A stretch of 64,000 nt of DNA, taken from assembly GCF_000143415.4 (NCBI RefSeq), contig NW_003314276.1, positions 879,825 to 943,824 of the forward strand, read 5' to 3'. A program made the position numbers and the translations under genes. Every line of letters begins with the position of its first letter. Positions within the stretch are counted from its first letter, which is position 1. Source of the stretch: Selaginella moellendorffii. Lineage: Eukaryota > Streptophyta > Lycopodiopsida > Selaginellales > Selaginellaceae. Positions 9,761 to 21,515 of this stretch are shown here, one piece after another. The notes below the pieces were generated by a model. The model was not told the origin of the DNA. It worked only from the letters and a program-made list of their open reading frames with translations, and did not search any database.

Positions 9761-10909
9761 TGTAAGGAACCGACTCCCCGAGATGTCGTAGGCTAAAGGA
9801 TCCCCAAAAGCTTGACCGAAGTGACAAAGAGTTCATCGGATGGGACCAAGTCGAGGATCGAGTCCAAGACCGACTCTAGGACCGAGTTCGAGATAGAGTC
9901 CGGAATCGAGTCCGAGACCGACTCGGGGACCGAGTTCGAGTCCGAGTTCGAGACCGAGTTCGAGACGGAGTCCGAGATCCGAAATCGGGTCCAAGACCGA
10001 GTCCGAGGTCGAGTCCGAGGTCGGGTCCGAGATCGGGTCCGAGATCGAGTCCGTGATCGAGTCCGAACCCGAATCCGAAGTCGGATCCGAAATCGGGTCC
10101 GAGATCGAGCCAGAGACTAAGTCCAAATACTAATACGGGTCAAGGGGTGAAAGCCCAAAGCGTGCGTCTCCCAGGGGGGGGGGGGCTGCAGGGGGTTCCA
10201 AAAGTATAGTAGGGATAGTGAGGTCCAGGAACCAGTTTTGAAGGGACTCTCCAGTTGGGCTTCCAAACCGACTTGAGGTTGGGACTAGGACCGAGGGGCC
10301 TTGGGTGGGAGTGAGCAGGGACTTGGCTGGTGCCGGAGGGGCCATCCAAGGAAGTGCTCAAGAGCAGCTCCCACTCCCGAAAGGGAAACCGATTGCGGTG
10401 CTCCCGGCTCATGTGGAGTGGTGCCCCACTTGAGTACCATGCGGCTCATTGGTCCTCGCCCTTCCTAGGGGCTTGGGCCTTCCTTCGGGATGGAAGTGGG
10501 GGGCGAGAGGTACCCATACCGGGCCGCTAGGCCACGGTGTTTCGCCCCGGCGTCCCGAAGCAAGTGTTGCACTCAAGACTTGGGATTTAGAGGGTCCCAT
10601 GATCAAGTCTTGTGGTACCAAGGGATGTTAGGAACCTGGAAGCTTGGTGTGCTTGGCTGCTTGTGCTTGCGGGGAGTGTAGCCGAACCTTAAGTCCAGTC
10701 TAACCCGGGGAGGGGGATTGGGAGTGATTTGGGAATCCATGGAAGGATGGCTAACACTCCGTTGCTCGTGCAGTGAGTAGCTGAAACCAAGTAGGAGCTA
10801 GTACCATAGGCGAGAACCTTGGCGAGGGAACTTAGCAAAAGCCAAGGCAGTGTTGGACGGATAGGCGAGGTAAGCTGGCAAAGTGGAAAGGAAAAATTTG
10901 TGGCTTACA
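9761..10909 (+). repeat. 5' LTR, family A
   Basis: 1149 bp. It contains a degenerate GAGTCCGAG-type minisatellite (about 9818-10125) and the shared module AAAGCCCAAAGCGTG, a 12-G run, then GGGGGTTCCAAAAGTATAG (about 10144-10219). Confidence 0.95.
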
Positions 10910-10925
10910 ATTTGGTATCGGAGCC
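10910..10925 (+). promoter_or_regulatory. Primer binding site, family A
   Basis: TTTGGTATCGGAGCC directly after the 5' LTR. It resembles the TGGTATCAGAGC site that pairs with the 3' end of initiator Met-tRNA in plant gypsy elements, with one substitution (CGG for CAG). The same variant follows the family-C LTR at 39339. Confidence 0.75.
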
Positions 10926-12718
10926 TTCTCCTCAGTTCTAGCGAAGGATAGAGGCGGATTGCTGGGAGATGGCAAGGGCAGGGCGTAAGCGAACCCAGGC
11001 GGAGACAGAACCTCCACCAGAGCTGGAGCCTCCGGTCGAACAAGAGGCTATGGATGAGGAATCCTTGCATGAGGAGGACTCTAGTGAGGAAACTTCCAAA
11101 CAGGAGTCCGGTGGCGAGGTTCGGTCGTCCAAGGCTCGATTGGACGTTCTAGAAGGTCAATTGGCGCAGACCAATGCCCTGCTGGAGACTCTCGTACGCA
11201 AGCTAAAGCGTGACGAGAAGCGGAAGAAAAGGCGAAAGACTGCGGATGCTGGCAGCGCAGAAGGTGCGGACCCTTCGGCAGGGACTGAAGCAAAACCAGA
11301 CAAGGTCGAACAGACCGAAGTGGAATCAGTCCCTCAGGCAGTTCCCAAGTACAAACCAAAGCCCCCACCGGTGTTCAAGGGAGTGAACGACTATAAGGTT
11401 GTGGAGGATTGGTTTTACGATATGGAGGACTACTTCCGAGCGTTACGGTTACCGAGCTCGGAGAAGGTCCCATGTGCAAAACCATACTTGGCAGATAATG
11501 CCAAGTCTTGGTGGAGAACAACGGAGGCCAACGAAGGACCGGTGGCCACCTGGGACATGATGAAGGCGAGGATCCGCGCGACATACGTTCCTCCGAATGC
11601 CACTCTGCATCTGAGAGATGAGCTGAGTAGGCTGAAGCAGACTGGAACCATCCAGGAATATGTGAATGGGTTCATGGCAAAGAGGATACTTGTCACGGAC
11701 ATGGGGGATATGGATGCGTTCCATGCCTTTATATCAGGTTTGCAAACCTGGGCTCGCGGTGAGGTGATGCGTTAGAACCCGACCAACTACAAGGAAGCGT
11801 TGGATGCGGCCATCAAGGTGCATTTCAACGATAACCTGCGAAAGGGGAACACGACGGGGTCGGGATCCACGTTTCACAAAGGGGCCAAACCGAGGGGAAC
11901 ATATAGCAGGGGGAAATTCAAGAAGAGTTTCTCTAAGAATGAGTCCTCGGGATTTCGGAAAGGCAAATCCGGTGGCCAGCGAGCAAGTACGTGGGGGAGT
12001 CAAGCGAAAAGAGACAAACCCACGGATAAGAAGGTCAAGTCATATAGCAGCGTGGGAAACAACGTATGCTATAACTGCGGTGAAGCGGGACACTTTTCGA
12101 GGGAATGTCCCTACCCGAAGAAGGCCAGAGCTAATATGGCCATCAAGTCGGGCGAAGTCCAAAATGAGGTATGTCATCCAGTCCCTAACTCAAAGTTACT
12201 CATTACACGAGCAACTTTGGTAGAGAGTCGTTCGTGACATCTACTAGCCCTCCGAGGGAAGCTCGGAGGTAGCTTTGTTAAGATCCTTATTGACACGGGT
12301 GCTTCGGATAATTTTGTGGCTGCAGACATAGTCCGGCAAGCCGGACTAACGGTGCAGTGGCTAGGCGAACCAAGGACTATAGAGTTTGTTCAAGGTAGCC
12401 AAAGCACCGATGAGGTACTTCGACAAGCGAAAGTCGAAGTAGGGACATGGAAGGTAGACATGGATTTCACCGTGTTGGACATGGCGGGATTTGACATGAT
12501 CTTCGGAATGGATTGGTTCAATCGGTTCGTGGTAGCCCTACATGGACAAGGTAGGAACCTTGTGGTACTGGCGAATGCCCAAGGAAGAAGATCTAGGGTG
12601 GAAGCCCAGGATCTAAAGGTAGGGCAAAGCAAGGCCAAAGAATCCTGCTTAAACCTGGTGTCCACGAGAGGACAACTCACTAAAGGAACTAAGGCAGCCT
12701 TTTTGTGCTTACTCTCGG

Positions 12719-13863
12719 TGTCGCGCATGTGACTTCGGGTATCGAAAGTTACCTGTCGGCTAGTCCTTACGGACACTCTTACCTTACTGCCACGATGGCA
12801 GGAGGTCGGTATTGCTGGACCCGTTATTAGTCTCCACCTAAGCTAGTTGAGAAACTGGTCCTCGCGTGTGCACTTGACCAGATGGGCATAAGGACGGAAT
12901 TCCTAAGTGCTATTAGTCAAGCATACTTGACCTGGTTAGAGAAACTCATTCGTTGACTTGCACTTGCTAGTGTTGGGAACCCCTGCAATATTGAGCTTGG
13001 TCCCTCAATATTCGCTAGATGATAGCTTACCGTGTCTGCCAAACACCCTCGCTATCATGCCCTTTGTGTTAGTCTCATTTTGGTCCCAAATGCTATTTAT
13101 GGAAAGTGTCCAGATTTGCTCATTTGGCATATCTACGGAATGTAGAGATCGTCCTGAACACAATGGTGTTCGTCCCATGTCCAAATTCGCAATCTAGGGA
13201 CATTCCATATTTAGTAAGTTTCGAGCTTGTCCCAGAGACTAACTCCTAATACTAAGGGAGGCTTGGGGTGAAAGCCCAAAGCGTGTGTTCCTCAAGGGGG
13301 GGGGGGCTATGGGGGGTTCCAAATGTATAGTAGGGATAGTGGGTAGGTCGGGCATGGCCGACCAACCTGAGGCATAGTCTAGCTCCCGCTTGCGTGCCTG
13401 TCCTTGTTCTGCGTCCGGCTTGGGTCTAAGCCCAAGTTCCATTCCATGCTAGTTGGTGGAGTACCCATATCCTCACGTTAGGCCACCGGTATGCCAAAAT
13501 AGCGCCAAACTCCGTTTGGCTCCGTTTTGCGTGTTGGTCCTAGCATTGGTATGCTGGTTGCTCCAGGACTGTTCCAAGTTGCTCCGGGCTCCTGTCCCTT
13601 CGCTCCTTGGGCTATATGCTCGGGAGTTGCTCCGTGGTCTGGTTTCATCACTCCTTGGCGTCACGCTTGGGAGTTTGGCACCGTTCCTTCGTTCAGTGGC
13701 CCAAGGCCCTGAACCTCGGGTTCCTATGGACACGTGGCACGGACACGTGGTATGTGACACATGGCATCTGTCACGTGGCACAAAGAGGGTTTAGGTTCCG
13801 CTTCGTGGTGTTATCCTATGGTAAATCACCATAGGATAAAGGGTCAAAACCACGTGCGCTACA
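12719..13863 (+). mobile_element. Solo LTR, family B1, nested in family A
   Basis: 1145 bp, TGTCGCG...GCGCTACA, closely related to 6804-7933. It sits between the protease and RT regions. Removing the LTR plus 5 bp restores the reading frame, as expected for a 5-bp target duplication, although the flanks CTCGG and GGTGA do not match cleanly. It carries the G-run module (about 13264-13342) and the hairpin at 13811-13839. Confidence 0.85.
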
Positions 13864-15989
13864 GGTGAAGAGTGACAAAAAGACAAGAACGGAAGAAGTG
13901 CCTTTAGTGATCCAGCGGGTGTTGGACCAATTCCAGGATACCATGCCGGAGGAGCTACCGGCGGGGCTGCCCCCAGCACGACCAATAGAACATAAGATTG
14001 AGCTAGTCGAGGGTGCTGAGGCAGTGGTTCGTCCCCCTTATCGTTTGAACGAAAAAGAACTCAAGGAGCTCAAGTGCCAACTAGAGGAGTTGGTGGACAA
14101 AGGGTATGTTAGGTTGAGCAAGTCGCCGTATGGGGCGCCGGTGTTATTTGTGAAAAAGAAAGATGGATCTATGCGCATGTGCATAGACTACCGCTTGCTC
14201 AACAAGTATACAAAGAAGAACAAGTACCCTTTGCCAAGGATTGAGGACCTGTTCGATAGGTTGGGAAAGGCAAAATACTTCTCGAGGATTGACCTAAGGT
14301 CAGGATACTACCAGATCAGGGTAGCCGAGGAAGATGTCGAGAAGACAACCTGTCGAATGAGGTATGGGAGCTTTGAGTTTCTGGTGATGCCCTTCGGGCT
14401 ATGTAATGCGCCGGCAACGTTTTCGGCGCTAATGAACCACGTCTTTGTACCCTATCTGGATCACTTCGTGGTCGTCTATATCGACGACATCCTGATCTAT
14501 AGCGAGACGCTAGAAGAGCATGCCGAACACTTGGCGAAGGTGTTTGAGAAACTAAGGGAACACAAGCTGTATGCTAAAGAGAGCAAATGTGACTTTGCTC
14601 AACAAGAGGTAAAGTTTCTCGGGCATGTGGTGGGCCAGGATGGGCTCAAGGTGGACCCGGAGAAGGTCCAAGCGATCCAGGAATGGGAGCGACCATCGAA
14701 TGTACATGAGTTGAGGGCGTTCCTGGGGCTATGCAACTACTATCGAAAGTTTATCAGACACTATTCGAGAGTAGCCCTGCCCTTAACGGACCAAACAGGA
14801 AAAGGGAAGATGGTATGGACAGCAGAATGCGAGGCGGCATTCGTCCACCTCAAAGGGAAGTTGAGGAAGGCTCCCGTATTGGCATTGCCAGACTTTGGTA
14901 AGGACTTTGAGGTAGAAACGGATGCTTCGGACTTTGCGTTGGGCGCAGTTCTGAAGCAAGACAACCATCCGGTAGCGTTCTTCTCGAAGAAGCTGGACAA
15001 GGCTCAACGGAAGTGGCCTGCGCATGAGAAGGAATTGTTTGCGGTGGTCAAGGCACTCAAGGAGTGGCGACACTACCTTGGGAGACACTTCAAGGTTTAC
15101 ACGGACAATGTGGCAACGAAACACTTCTTGTCACAGCCCGACCTAAGAGGGAAACAAGGTCGGTGGGCCAATGCCTTGGCCGAGTTTGATTGCGAAATTC
15201 TGTACAAGCCTGGGAAGAGCAACATCGTGGCGGATGCGCTAAGTCGAAAAGCGAGCTTGAAGTTGGCAATATCCAGCGCAACAGCAACCTTCTGGGACGA
15301 TGTGCGGACAGCATATGAGAACGATGGTCTAGCACAGGAAGTGTTGCTGAGGAATCTAGAGGCGCGGGAAGCTCACCAGAGAGGTGAGCTGCCAACGGAA
15401 GAGAAAACGGGCTATGCGGAACGCAACGGACTCATTTATTACAAGCAAACGAGGGTGTATGTTCCAGAAGGGGAACTAAGGAAGGTGGCCTTAGAAGAGT
15501 GTCATGACGGACCTCTTGCGGGACACGGCGGAGTGCCCAAGACGATGGGCTTACTCAAGAGGAAGTACCATTGGCCAGATATGGCTAAGGACGTCCAAGA
15601 CTATGTAAAGACATGTCCAACATGTCAGCAGGTCAAAGCCGTGACTAAGGCTAGTGGGGGCTTGTTGCAAAGCATCCCAATTCCAGATCGCCCATGGAAA
15701 TGTCTTACGATGGACTTCATCACGGGGCTACCCCCAAGCGAGGGGTTCGATGCGATATTCGTGGTGGTGGACCGATTTTCAAAGATGGCACATTTCATAC
15801 CCACCACAACGGACGTGGATGCGGAAGGTGTGGCAAAGCTGTTCTTCGAACAAGTGGTTCGAGTGCGGGGAAGGCCGGAAAAGATTATCTCAGATCGAGA
15901 TAAGATCTTCACTAGTAGGTTCTGGAGGACACTCCTAGAACAGTATCGCACCAAATTGAAATTCAGCACAGCCTATCACCCACAGACAG

Positions 15990-16036
15990 GTAATGGGTAT
16001 TAAGTCAAGATTGATGGCACTAACACTTCTTGACAG
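15990..16036 (+). other. Putative spliceosomal intron 1 in family A integrase
   Basis: 47 nt with donor GTAATGG, branch-like CACTAAC and acceptor TTGACAG. Read through, it creates a stop (TAA 16001-16003). Removed, it joins the conserved integrase stretch HPQT to GQTERVN with a Gly-preceding Asp built across the junction. Families at 47221-49113 and 61565-64000 have this stretch uninterrupted. Confidence 0.75.
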
Positions 16037-16454
16037 ACGGACAAACGGAAAGGGTGAATAGGCAGCTGGAGGATTATTTGCGATGCTATGTCTCGGGAGA
16101 CCAGACCGACTGGGTAAATCATTTGGGACTTGCGGAAATGTGTTATAACAACTCACCACACTCAAGCATCGGGGTGAGTCCATGGGAAGTCATCAATGGG
16201 CGAGCTATTGAAGGTCCTGTGGAACTCGGCGTGGCCGAGTATCATGGAGAGTTACCCGCAGTGGAGGCATTCACGGCGGAAAGACTCAACATTTGGAATC
16301 TAGTGAGGGATTCCTTGGAACGGGCTCAACAAAGGCAAACTAAGTACGCGAACCAAAAGCGTCGGGATGTGGAGTTCCAAGCTGGGGAGAAGGTGTGGCT
16401 GAACACCAAGAACCTCAGACTACCAAGCTGGATCAGCCGAAAGTTGACCCAAAG

Positions 16455-16506
16455 GTAAAGATGCATGTATTCCTGTAAATGAATTGATCTTGAGTTCCTT
16501 AAGCAG
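16455..16506 (+). other. Putative spliceosomal intron 2 in family A pol
   Basis: 52 nt, donor GTAAAG, acceptor TTAAGCAG. Removal joins SRKLTQ to FAGPYEIE with an Arg codon across the junction, the usual linker between integrase and chromodomain. The related elements have no insertion at this position. Confidence 0.75.
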
Positions 16507-16888
16507 GTTCGCGGGGCCTTATGAAATTGAGGCACGAATCAGTAAAGTGGCTTACCGACTCCGACTTCCTCAAGAGATGGGGAAGATGCACCCAGTGTTC
16601 CACGTGAACTTACTCAAGCCGTACTTTGAGGATCCGCTTCGCAAGGACCAAGTGAGACCTTTACCTGAGGTTATCCAAGAGGAAGAGGAATACGAAGTCG
16701 AGGCCATCCTCAATGCGCGCAAGAGCAAGCGACAAGGACGCGAGGTGAGAGAGTTCCATGTGAAGTGGAAAGGATTTCCACACTGCGAAGCAACATGGGA
16801 ACCGGAGGAGAACCTAGCGAACGCACGAGATCTAGTGGAGGAATTTCTGCAAGGCAGAACTTTATGTACTTATGCAAAATTCAATTAA

Positions 16889-17291
16889 AAATATCAATTT
16901 GCAAAGTTGAGCAAGTGGCATATGTTGGGACCCAAAGGCGCGCCAAAGGTAAGCTAATTAGCATGGGTTGGATAGGTCGACCAGGCGTAGGGCACTACGC
17001 CCGACTCCCTGCGGGGATGTCGAATCCGTAGACGTATTCTACGGAGGTTGGGTTCGAGTCCCAACCCCCTAGTAAAGCAAGGCTGGGTTCAAGTCCCGAC
17101 CCTATACTAGGGCGTGGTGAGGTGAGGAGTATAGGGACACCTATATTCCGTTGTCATGGGCTCTTGGCCGGGGAGGCTAACTTAGGCACACCGCTAAGTG
17201 GGGGGATGCCCCCGGAGACATGGACAACAAGTCGTAGGATAAAACGAGACGTTCGATGTGGGCATCGAACTTCTTCTATGGGTGGTGGAGT
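16889..17291 (+). other. Non-coding 3' internal region of family A with T-arm-like motifs
   Basis: Between the pol stop and the 3' LTR. It contains two tandem T-arm-like hairpins around GGGTTCGAGTCCC (about 17050) and GGGTTCAAGTCCC (about 17087). The region is homologous to 41800-42190 and to the last 50 bp of the internal region of the family-C element, including the purine tract before the 3' LTR. Confidence 0.65.
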
Positions 17292-18440
17292 TGTAAGGAA
17301 CCGACTCCCCGAGATGTCGTAGGCTAAAGGATCCCCAAAAGCTTGACCGAAGTGACAAAGAGTTCATCGGATGGGACCAAGTCGAGGATCGAGTCCAAGA
17401 CCGACTCTAGGACCGAGTTCGAGATAGAGTCCGGAATCGAGTCCGAGACCGACTCGGGGACCGAGTTCGAGTCCGAGTTCGAGTCCGAGTTCGAGACGGA
17501 GTCCGAGATCCGAAATCGGGTCCAAGACCGAGTCCGAGGTCGAGTCCAAGGTCAGGTCCGAGATCGGGTCCGAGATCGAGTCCGTGATCGAGTCCGAACC
17601 CGAATCCGAAGTCGGATCCGAAATCGGGTCCGAGATCGAGCCAGAGACTAAGTCCAAATACTAATACGGGTCAAGGGGTGAAAGCCCAAAGCGTGCGTCT
17701 CCCAGGGGGGGGGGGGCTGCAGGGGGTTCCAAAAGTATAGTAGGGATAGTGAGGTCCAGGAACCAGTTTTGAAGGGACTCTCCAGTTGGGCTTCCAAACC
17801 GACTTGAGGTTGGGACTGGGACCGAGGGGCCTTGGGTGGGAGTGAGCAGGGACTTGGCTGGTGCCGGAGGGGCCATCCAAGGAAGTGCTCAAGAGCAGCT
17901 CCCACTCCCGAAAGGGAAACCGATTGCGGTGCTCCCGGCTCATATGGAGTGGTGCCCCACTTGAGTACCATGCGGCTCATTGGTCCTCGCCCTTCCTAGG
18001 GGCTTGGGCCTTCCTTCGGGATGGAAGTGGGGGGCGAGAGGTACCCATACCGGGCCGCTAGGCCACGGTGTTTCGCCCCGGCGTCCCGAAGCAAGTGTTG
18101 CACTCAAGACTTGGGATTTAGAGGGTCCCATGATCAAGTCTTGTGGTACCAAGGGATGTTAGGAACCTGGAAGCTTGGTGTGCTTGGCTGCTTGTGCTTG
18201 CGGGGAGTGTAGCCGAACCTTAAGTCTAGTCTAACCCGGGGAGGGGGATTGGGAGTGATTTGGGAATCCATGGAAGGATGGCTAACACTCCGTTGCTCGT
18301 GCAGTGAGTAGCTGAAACCAAGTAGGAGCTGGTACCATAGGCGAGAACCTTGGCGAGGGAACTTAGCAAAAGCCAAGGCAGTGTTGGACGGATAGGCGAG
18401 GTAAGCTGGCAAAGTGGAAAGGAAAAATTTGTGGCTTACA
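17292..18440 (+). repeat. 3' LTR, family A
   Basis: 1149 bp, partner of 9761-10909 at about 99 percent identity by eye. Minisatellite at about 17349-17656 and G-run module at about 17675-17750. Confidence 0.95.
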
Positions 18441-18690
18441 AAATTCTAACCAATGGTAGCTCTACTTCCAATGCTCCTTAAAATGCCCTGATGCTACATC
18501 ATCATCTAGTTCCTCAATATCATTCTCAATCTTTATTTGCACGGTAGCCTTCCAAAAATTTAGAGTTGATTGCCTCCCAGAAGCAAGATCAATAGCTAAG
18601 GGACACTTCTTTTTACCTGGAGGTAGTGTCGGCATTCTACCACGTTTACCTAAGCAGCATACAGCGTCTCACCGAGTGGGCTCTTGCTCT
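18441..18690 (-). pseudogene. hAT-like transposase, N-terminal part
   Basis: The minus strand reads a basic Pro/Lys-rich start (MPTLPPGKKKCP), STLNFWKATVQIK, then FKEHWK, a stop, and SYHWLEF. This is the usual approach to the TTF-type zinc finger of ZNF862/KIAA1586-like hAT proteins. It continues directly into 9760 once the family-A element and one AAATT copy are ignored. Confidence 0.65.
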
Positions 18691-20280
18691 TGAAATGACC
18701 TACCTACTCCGCTGACAGGTGGTATGTAGTATATTCTACTAGCATCTTTAACACTAATTTAAATGTACTTATATTTCAATTAATTAATGTGGGTTAACAA
18801 AAAAATCCTTTTCTTATTAAAATACCCAAGATAAAATCCTCTTGATATCAAATAACCAAGGTTAAATCCTTGTACATGATTTTTTTCCCGGGCCGTAGAT
18901 CCTTCATGGTTTGATTTGCCCGAGAGTTTTTAAAAAGTTCCAAGTTTTTATATGGGAGAAGGAGGCATTTTTCGACCACTGATTGGGACATCTGTCTTCT
19001 TATAACCATGAAACATAAGGGTTTGAATCTCAAAAACTAAGGTGGCAAGAAAATTCAGTGAAATCAAGTTTTCATTGAAAATTCACTGAAAATTCGGAAA
19101 ATGATTAAATATATTTCTTTTGTAATGTAGCTTGTAAGAGTTGGAGCACTGAAAACCTTCTATTAATAATGCTAAAATTAATAACACAATTAGAGTGTAA
19201 GGAGAATTATAGCCAAAACTGAGCATATTGTGCACTATATGGAGCAATAACTATCTTATAGTGAAACTGAACTTGTAGTATATAAGTGGTATTGGTGACT
19301 TTGATTATGCTAACTTAGGTCCTTTTTATATTATTTACAAAAAAATTTATTCTCATGAGTTTCCATAGTATTTTCTTTGTAATAACAAAAAATAAAGACT
19401 AGCTAAGCTTGGATAAATATGTAGCAATCTTATCATAAACTGACATAACACATTTATTAAGATGAGAGTTTTCTTGACATAAATTTTATGTATGTGGCAA
19501 TATATGATCTGATCACTTTTTTTATGTTTGTAGTGTTCAAATTCAACTCTCTGTTGTTAATTACTTAATTAAATTTTAATAATATTAAAATAAATGCTAC
19601 AATGCCTATAGTATATTATAGTTTTTCTATTTAGAGGCTGCAATAAAAATTAAAATTTCAATTAATTAAAAATTCAATTGATAACATACTACAGCTACAA
19701 AATTTTGTTACATTATTGTGCTTGAAGTGCAATAATAAAGAGGGCCCACCTGTGATAAACCCTAACTTGCTAGTAAACCCTAAACCTTATATGTAAATAA
19801 ACAAGCTATAGACTTTATAAAGATCATGCAAGATAAGGATTTGCTTAACTTGGGTGAAGTTTAATTCAAAGTGTCAGTTGACAAGTGTTATTCCAAGAAC
19901 ATCACGATGGTATGGGGTGATCCGCTGGAACTTATTCTTGAGCATCTGAATTGGAGGGTTGGGATTTTTGTTTTGGACAACAGCTGGGCAACTGCAAAGG
20001 GAGAGCTTGAAGCCATGTACATATCCATGCTTGGTAGTGGACATTGCGTTTGTCACATTGTCACTATGTTGTTAAATGCTTATTAAATTTATGCTTTGCT
20101 CTGATAACACTCAGTGGATCAGCCAGATTACGACCTTTTCCAATATCATCATGTCATGTTCATGGTGTAAGGGCAAATCAGGGATGACTATTTTTCACTT
20201 TGTGGGGCCATTTATGAAAACATAAATCAAGAGGTCCACTCATCGGGCATCTGCAACAAGCGGGTCCTTGTTGAGCTGCG
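18691..20280. other. AT-rich intergenic DNA; one unassigned short frame
   Basis: Strongly AT-rich. The only frame of note is 19871-20086 (+), 71 codons, containing WGDPLELILEHLNWRVGIF; I cannot assign it. The phrase GGTCCACTCATCGGGCATCT at 20232 recurs at 21283. No convincing gene. Confidence 0.5.
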
Positions 20281-20750
20281 GGTGGCACTTAGTTGCCGTG
20301 GCAGCATCCTGATCCCTTTGTCTGTGAGTGGTGAATATAGCTCCACATGTAGCATCCATCTAGAACATCTTGCATATTTTGTGATCTGTACATTTTTTTT
20401 ATAGAATATTAAACAAGCAGTTACGTTGTTTGATTTCCGATTCAAGTAAGTGCTGCTGCTTCTCTCGTGATACGACTGCATGATTGTTTTGTGGGATATA
20501 TGAGTAGTAATGTTCATAAGCTGTAGGTATCCAACTTACTGTATCACCTATGAAAATTCAAGTCTAGATAAAATCAAGTCATAGACACTATTTATTTATG
20601 ATTTTCATTTCTGTTCAGCTCATTACCATAAAGGATGTGAATAGGAACAGGCTGCGATGTAAGAGAACACAGCTAATGATTGACATTGTTTGACTATCGT
20701 GTATCTTCATCTTCACATGATAATACGAACAAGTGGATAATGGTTCTGAA
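20281..20750. repeat. Dispersed repeat, partner of 3065-3360
   Basis: Same ordered blocks as 3065-3360 with extra internal sequence. No coding signal. Confidence 0.55.
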
Positions 20751-20833
20751 TTATCTACCGCTTACAAGGAACACCATGCTTGTGGTTAGTGCTAGTCAAG
20801 TCAGCAGCGTTGACTATAGATAACTATTAGCTT

Positions 20834-20836
<3 letters not shown>

Positions 20837-20912
<76 letters not shown>
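20837..20912. repeat. (TA)38 microsatellite
   Basis: 76 bp of uninterrupted TA dinucleotides. Confidence 0.97.
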
Positions 20913-20914
<2 letters not shown>

Positions 20915-21515
20915 AGTCTTTAATATAGGGCATTTGCTTCAGTCAACAAAATTGGGGCAACTGTCAATTTGCAATTCTCCAGCAACAATTCATGGTCCAT
21001 GTTTTTGTGCGGCAATAGGCATTAGTTAAGGAACTGCATAAAAGCTTAAAGCCGTGTATCCATTATCAATAGAGCATATTGCTCTTTAGGCATTCGTGAC
21101 CATAATGTAAATTTAAGTTTTTTTAGCCAACCAGCAGGGATCATCCAGATTGAGGAACCGTCTTCACAATATTCAACAAAATTCGTGCAAGACTTTTTTC
21201 TTTCACATGTTTCATGATGTGAAAGCATACCACGCTTTAAGTTAGCTTAGGTTTCGGAACAATCTGGCCCTTATCAGTAAGTGGTCCACTCATCGGGCAT
21301 CTGCAGCGAGCGGGTTATTTGGTGAGTGGATGGGATGTTGTCTAGAGGGATGTTGTGATTATGTGGTCAGGAGTGATTTTAGTTGCATCTGATAGTCACA
21401 GTGAGCATTTCCATGACGACTCTGCACCACGTCTTCTATCAGATGTGAATTCATAGTTAGAGATCCAAATTTCCAAAAGCAAGAACATTTTCAGGCAGCT
21501 AAACTCAATAGATTT

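Larger units (their letters stand above)
10969..16888 (+). pseudogene. gag-pol of family A (gag, protease, RT, RNase H, integrase, chromodomain)
   Basis: One continuous frame from ATG 10969. The gag region has a retrotransposon-gag core around 11370-11760 and the zinc knuckle CYNCGEAGHFSREC (12068-12109). It is interrupted by TAG 11773 and TGA 12235. Protease follows with ILIDTGAS. A solo LTR (12719-13863) interrupts, then the frame resumes with RT ([10 protein letters not shown] active site), RNase H, the integrase zinc-binding region with CPTCQQ, the D-D-E core (TMDF, SDRD) and the chromodomain (VKWKGFPHCEATWEP). Two short GT-AG interruptions (15990-16036 and 16455-16506) must be removed to keep the frame. 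The end is TAA at 16886-16888. Non-autonomous in its present state. Confidence 0.92.
9761..18440 (+). mobile_element. Full-length chromodomain Ty3/gypsy LTR retrotransposon, family A
   Basis: 8680 bp with two 1149-bp LTRs (9761-10909 and 17292-18440; TGTAAGG...CTTACA) differing at roughly eight positions by eye, and a perfect 5-bp target duplication AAATT on both sides. A TTTGGTATCGGAGC primer-binding-like site follows the 5' LTR and a purine-rich GGGTGGTGGAGT precedes the 3' LTR. Internal order is gag, zinc knuckle, protease, reverse transcriptase, RNase H, integrase, chromodomain. It is inserted in the hAT-like gene and carries its own family-B solo LTR at 12719-13863. Near-identical LTRs mean it is recent despite the broken coding region. 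Confidence 0.95.

Noticed and set aside
9812-10126. Ser/Glu/Asp/Arg repeat proteins on both strands
   Set aside because: Same reason: minisatellite in the family-A LTR, repeated at 17343-17657 and 56087-56414.
12719-13863. Clean target-site duplication for this solo LTR
   Set aside because: Flanks CTCGG and GGTGA do not match; only frame restoration supports a 5-bp duplication, so none is claimed.
17040-17110. Possible tRNA gene
   Set aside because: Only T-arm-like motifs are present; no acceptor stem, D-arm or anticodon arm could be built around them.
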